Assembly (NCBI GenBank): GCA_050084985.1
Contig: JBITNC010000001.1
Location: 145,886,001 to 145,950,000, forward strand
DNA length: 64,000 bases
Source: Nageia nagi
Lineage: Eukaryota > Pinophyta
Direction of reading: 5' to 3'
Below are positions 61,200-64,000 of this stretch, one piece after another. The position numbers were made by a program, and so were the translations under genes. The notes below the pieces were generated by a model. It was not told where the DNA came from, made no database searches, and saw nothing but the letters and a program-made list of their open reading frames with translations. Numbering within the stretch: position 1 is the first letter of the stretch; each line of letters opens with the position of its first letter.

Positions 61200-63960
61200 T
61201 TTATAGGATCTTGTTAACTATGATGATTTATAGAACTATCAAATATTAATTCATTATGTGTGGTTATACTCTTTAGTAACACTTGTACTACTTCCTAGGA
61301 AACTATGTTTATGTAACATAAAATGTAAGATTATTATTTTATAATGAATAAATATGCCTCATTTGAAAATTTATTAAAGTTAATAAACATGCTATCATTC
61401 CTATTCAATATATTCATAAAAACTCATTTATTACTAAGAGTGGTTTATATAACTCCATTTTCTTACTAGTTCCCTATGCCAACTAACATGTCTTGCATCT
61501 TCTGAGAAATTGCTTATTATTATTTTGTAGACTTAGCTATGATTATTTTGAATTTAATTTTAATAATGCATTGTCATTCTTAAACTATTATTGAATATAT
61601 CCTCCATATATTTTTCTAATGAGATTGTCTCTTATACATAGACTTATATAATATAGAATTATGGATTCTTCAAATGAAATCACTATTAGATGAAGAAATA
61701 TTTCCATAACCTCTAGTCTTAGCATGACATCCATATCATTGAAAAACTAATATTTTTCTTGTATAAATCTTTTACCTAGTCTTAACCTACTATTAATACA
61801 TGCATTATTCTTAATATCACCAGATGTTCTCTTTTGTATATGAGTGCCACTCTCCTTGATAATACTAATCTATGCTAAAAAATAGAGATATAAATATGTA
61901 AATAATTTACTTATGTACTCTATCTCTTACTTAATGTATTATTAATATTGATATATTATGATGCCTGATGGTTTGTATATATCATAAAATATTTAGGAAA
62001 TAAGTATTGAATTGTATCCTTCAATTCCTATACCATCACATAGAAATCCTAGTCATATAAGAAAAACTTTAATTCAACTTTTAAAATATTTATCTAAAGA
62101 ATTTTATTGACATTCCTTTGTAGATAAATACAACCAACTTCAAACACTTTATAATTTATTTTTAATATTAGTTATTTCATTATCCTTTATATTAATAGTT
62201 GTAAATGTTTTCTACCTTTAACGTCTAAATAATTTTTTTTTTCATACATAAAAATAATGATCTAAATATTCCACTAAAACTAATTATAAAAATCATATAA
62301 AAGATAGCTAACATACAAAATATCATTACATATATATAAAAATATCTAACATAAGCTTATCATTGATTGTAATCACCACCACATTCCTATCTACCTTTAA
62401 TCCATATAATGTGATCACGAATCCTAATTAGATTACTTATTTTTTCATGAATAAGTACATCATTGAGGATCATCAATAATATTTATTTCTCAACCTCTTT
62501 AATACCCATATTTAACTATTAATTTATTATTTATATGAATTATATAGTTTTATCCTCATTTAGATTATAAAAGTTTATATCTAATGATGACCTTGTTGAT
62601 GGCCTTATGATGAGTATATATATTCTGTTTCACATCCTTCTTAGATCATAACATTATTAATAATATGCATGAATTGATGATCTCTATTATTATTCAACAC
62701 AACTATAATCCTAATGTCAATCCAATAAAATTCTTTATTAAATATACTATGTTCAAGTATTTAGTCTACTTCATTAAAATATTTCCTAAGTAATGACACT
62801 CCTAATAGTAAATATTTATTTCTATTTTTAATATAATGAAAAAGGATTTTAGCCACATCATCGCTTATTATTTCCTTTCATTTATCCTGTCAACAAGATC
62901 ATTGTACTCATGCTCTCTTTCCCTTTATTTTCTAAGGGTAATACCTTAAATCCTTATCCATTCTTATTGATGTTAACTTTTTTATTCCTCTCCTGGTAGA
63001 TTATATTTATAACATATTCATGCCATAGTATTAACAAGAGAAAGATACATTATTCTATAAGGATAATATCATATTAAACATCATCAAAATAATCTTGAAT
63101 CTTGGTGTTTACATTGCATCTTGCAACAACTTTGACTTGATATCTATTTCTTTTCTATGATATATTATAATGTTAAGGATGAGTAAAATTTTAACCTTTA
63201 ATTTTTCCACCATCATAATTAACACAAGGTTTTTGATATTTCTACTATCAATAATAAATTTGAAACTTTTTTCTCTCATTGAATACCTTATGCTAAAGAT
63301 GGTTCTTCTTTTCTATCATTTTTTTCTTTCTTTTATGGGCTGATCAAGGTTCTTCTTAATATAAGTTTCTCTCTAGCTTCAATTATGATGTGTTCTATGT
63401 AGTCTTCTTTTCTTGTCTCCAATGATTGGAAGATATTTTTCTATCATTTCTTCTATTATCTCTTTTGGGGTCCTTTCTCTAATAAAGTGTATGTCTTTGA
63501 ACTTCATAGTTATAACATTATTCACTATACCAACTTAATCTATAGCCTTAAAATCTAGATTAATTTCCTTTTCTTATAGGAGATTGGTATATTTCATTTT
63601 GATACCTAGTTGAATGTTCATCTTATTCTTTCTTTTTTGCTATATCTTACTTATTAAATGATCTTTTTTAGTCTCAACCTATATTACAATTTAAACTTAC
63701 TTTCCTTACCAAATTTTTAGTTAATCCTTATGACATTCTCATATATTTCCTTTGTAGAATATATGATTTCTATTCTCATTTGATCTTGAATGAAAAATCT
63801 CAATATTTTCATGTATCTACATATATTTTCATTTATCTCAACAATGTGACCAAGTCAAATTGTCAATTGATAAAATTTCTCATTAGTCTTCCAAACTCAT
63901 TCATTTGTAAAAGATTTTACAAGTTCTTAACTTAAATTAATTCATATTTTGTAGCGAGGA
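61200..63960 (-). pseudogene. Ty3/gypsy (chromovirus-like) gag-pol relic, running off the right edge
   Basis: Minus strand, in the correct order. Gag C-terminus at 63890-63720 (KFYQLTI.LGHI, ICRYMKILRFFIQDQMR). Protease at about 63265-63170 (FIIDSRNIKNLVLIMMVEKL, matching 'I.DSG...NLVS..MVEKL'; the catalytic G is changed). RT at 62620-62570 (THHKAINKVIIRYKLL, matching 'VDYRALNK.T..YR.P') and about 62475-62445 (ILNDVLIHEK, where the catalytic Y-x-DD has become N-D). RNase H at 62080-61965 (YD.DFYVMV, LKDTIQYLFPKYFMIYTNHQ). Integrase zinc-binding end at 61510-61435 (FLRRCKTC, stop, LA, stop, GTSKKMELYKP, matching 'C..CQ.AKG...N.GLY.PL'). Spacings are shorter than in an intact pol, so internal deletions occurred. 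Gag continues beyond 64000. Confidence 0.82.
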
Positions 63961-64000
63961 ATAATTGATTGAAAATACTAAAATATTTGTTGACAGATTT

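Overview
The window looks like intergenic DNA of a large, heavily methylated seed-plant nuclear genome, most likely a gymnosperm. By eye it is strongly AT-rich and poor in CG. I see no intact protein-coding gene. What can be read are decayed coding relics whose stops mostly fit C-to-T decay (TGA or TAG where CGA or CAG is expected). Plant indicators are PLS-type pentatricopeptide (PPR) relics, a plant mobile domain (PMD) relic, a plant-type LTR retrotransposon with an initiator-Met tRNA primer site, a Ty3/gypsy chromovirus-like pol relic, and Penelope-like GIY-YIG relics. The last are known from conifers (the Dryad lineage), which favours a conifer. The species is inference only.

Layout. 1-6500 (copy A) and 8213-28045 (copy B) are two old copies of one repeat of at least 6.5 kb carrying PPR pseudogenes. 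A has a tandemly doubled 1.8-kb PPR unit and B a single one. B is split by two insertions that A lacks: about 8.7 kb (12472-21186) and about 6.3 kb (21296-27580). The first insertion is the most unusual part of the window. It holds four separate arrays of 24-bp units sharing a palindromic core (GATGATCATC), a multi-segment unrecognised plus-strand coding relic, a minus-strand hAT transposase relic and a roughly 1-kb inverted-repeat element. 28-34.7 kb is mostly unassigned, with a second copy of the inverted-repeat element. 35.0-35.9 kb holds two more PPR fragments. 36.99-38.19 kb is an island of higher GC with a minus-strand pseudogene of unknown family. 39.7-41.6 kb has a third inverted-repeat element copy followed by two tandem Penelope-like GIY-YIG relics.

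43150-56855 is an LTR retrotransposon with gag in sense and a PMD gene relic in antisense, and no pol that I can find. A second LTR element (48850-53246, perfect 5-bp target duplication TGGGT, gag-protease only) is nested just upstream of the PMD relic. A very similar 733-bp tandem duplication lies between the nested element and the outer 3' LTR. 57.3-58.8 kb repeats the 3' end and flank of the 37-kb pseudogene, split by a roughly 1.1-kb insertion. 61.2-64.0 kb is a minus-strand Ty3/gypsy relic (gag, protease, RT, RNase H, integrase) that runs off the window.

No genes act together here. The logic of the region is nested insertion, capture of host gene fragments and mutational decay. No tRNA, rRNA, organelle insert or CRISPR array was recognised.
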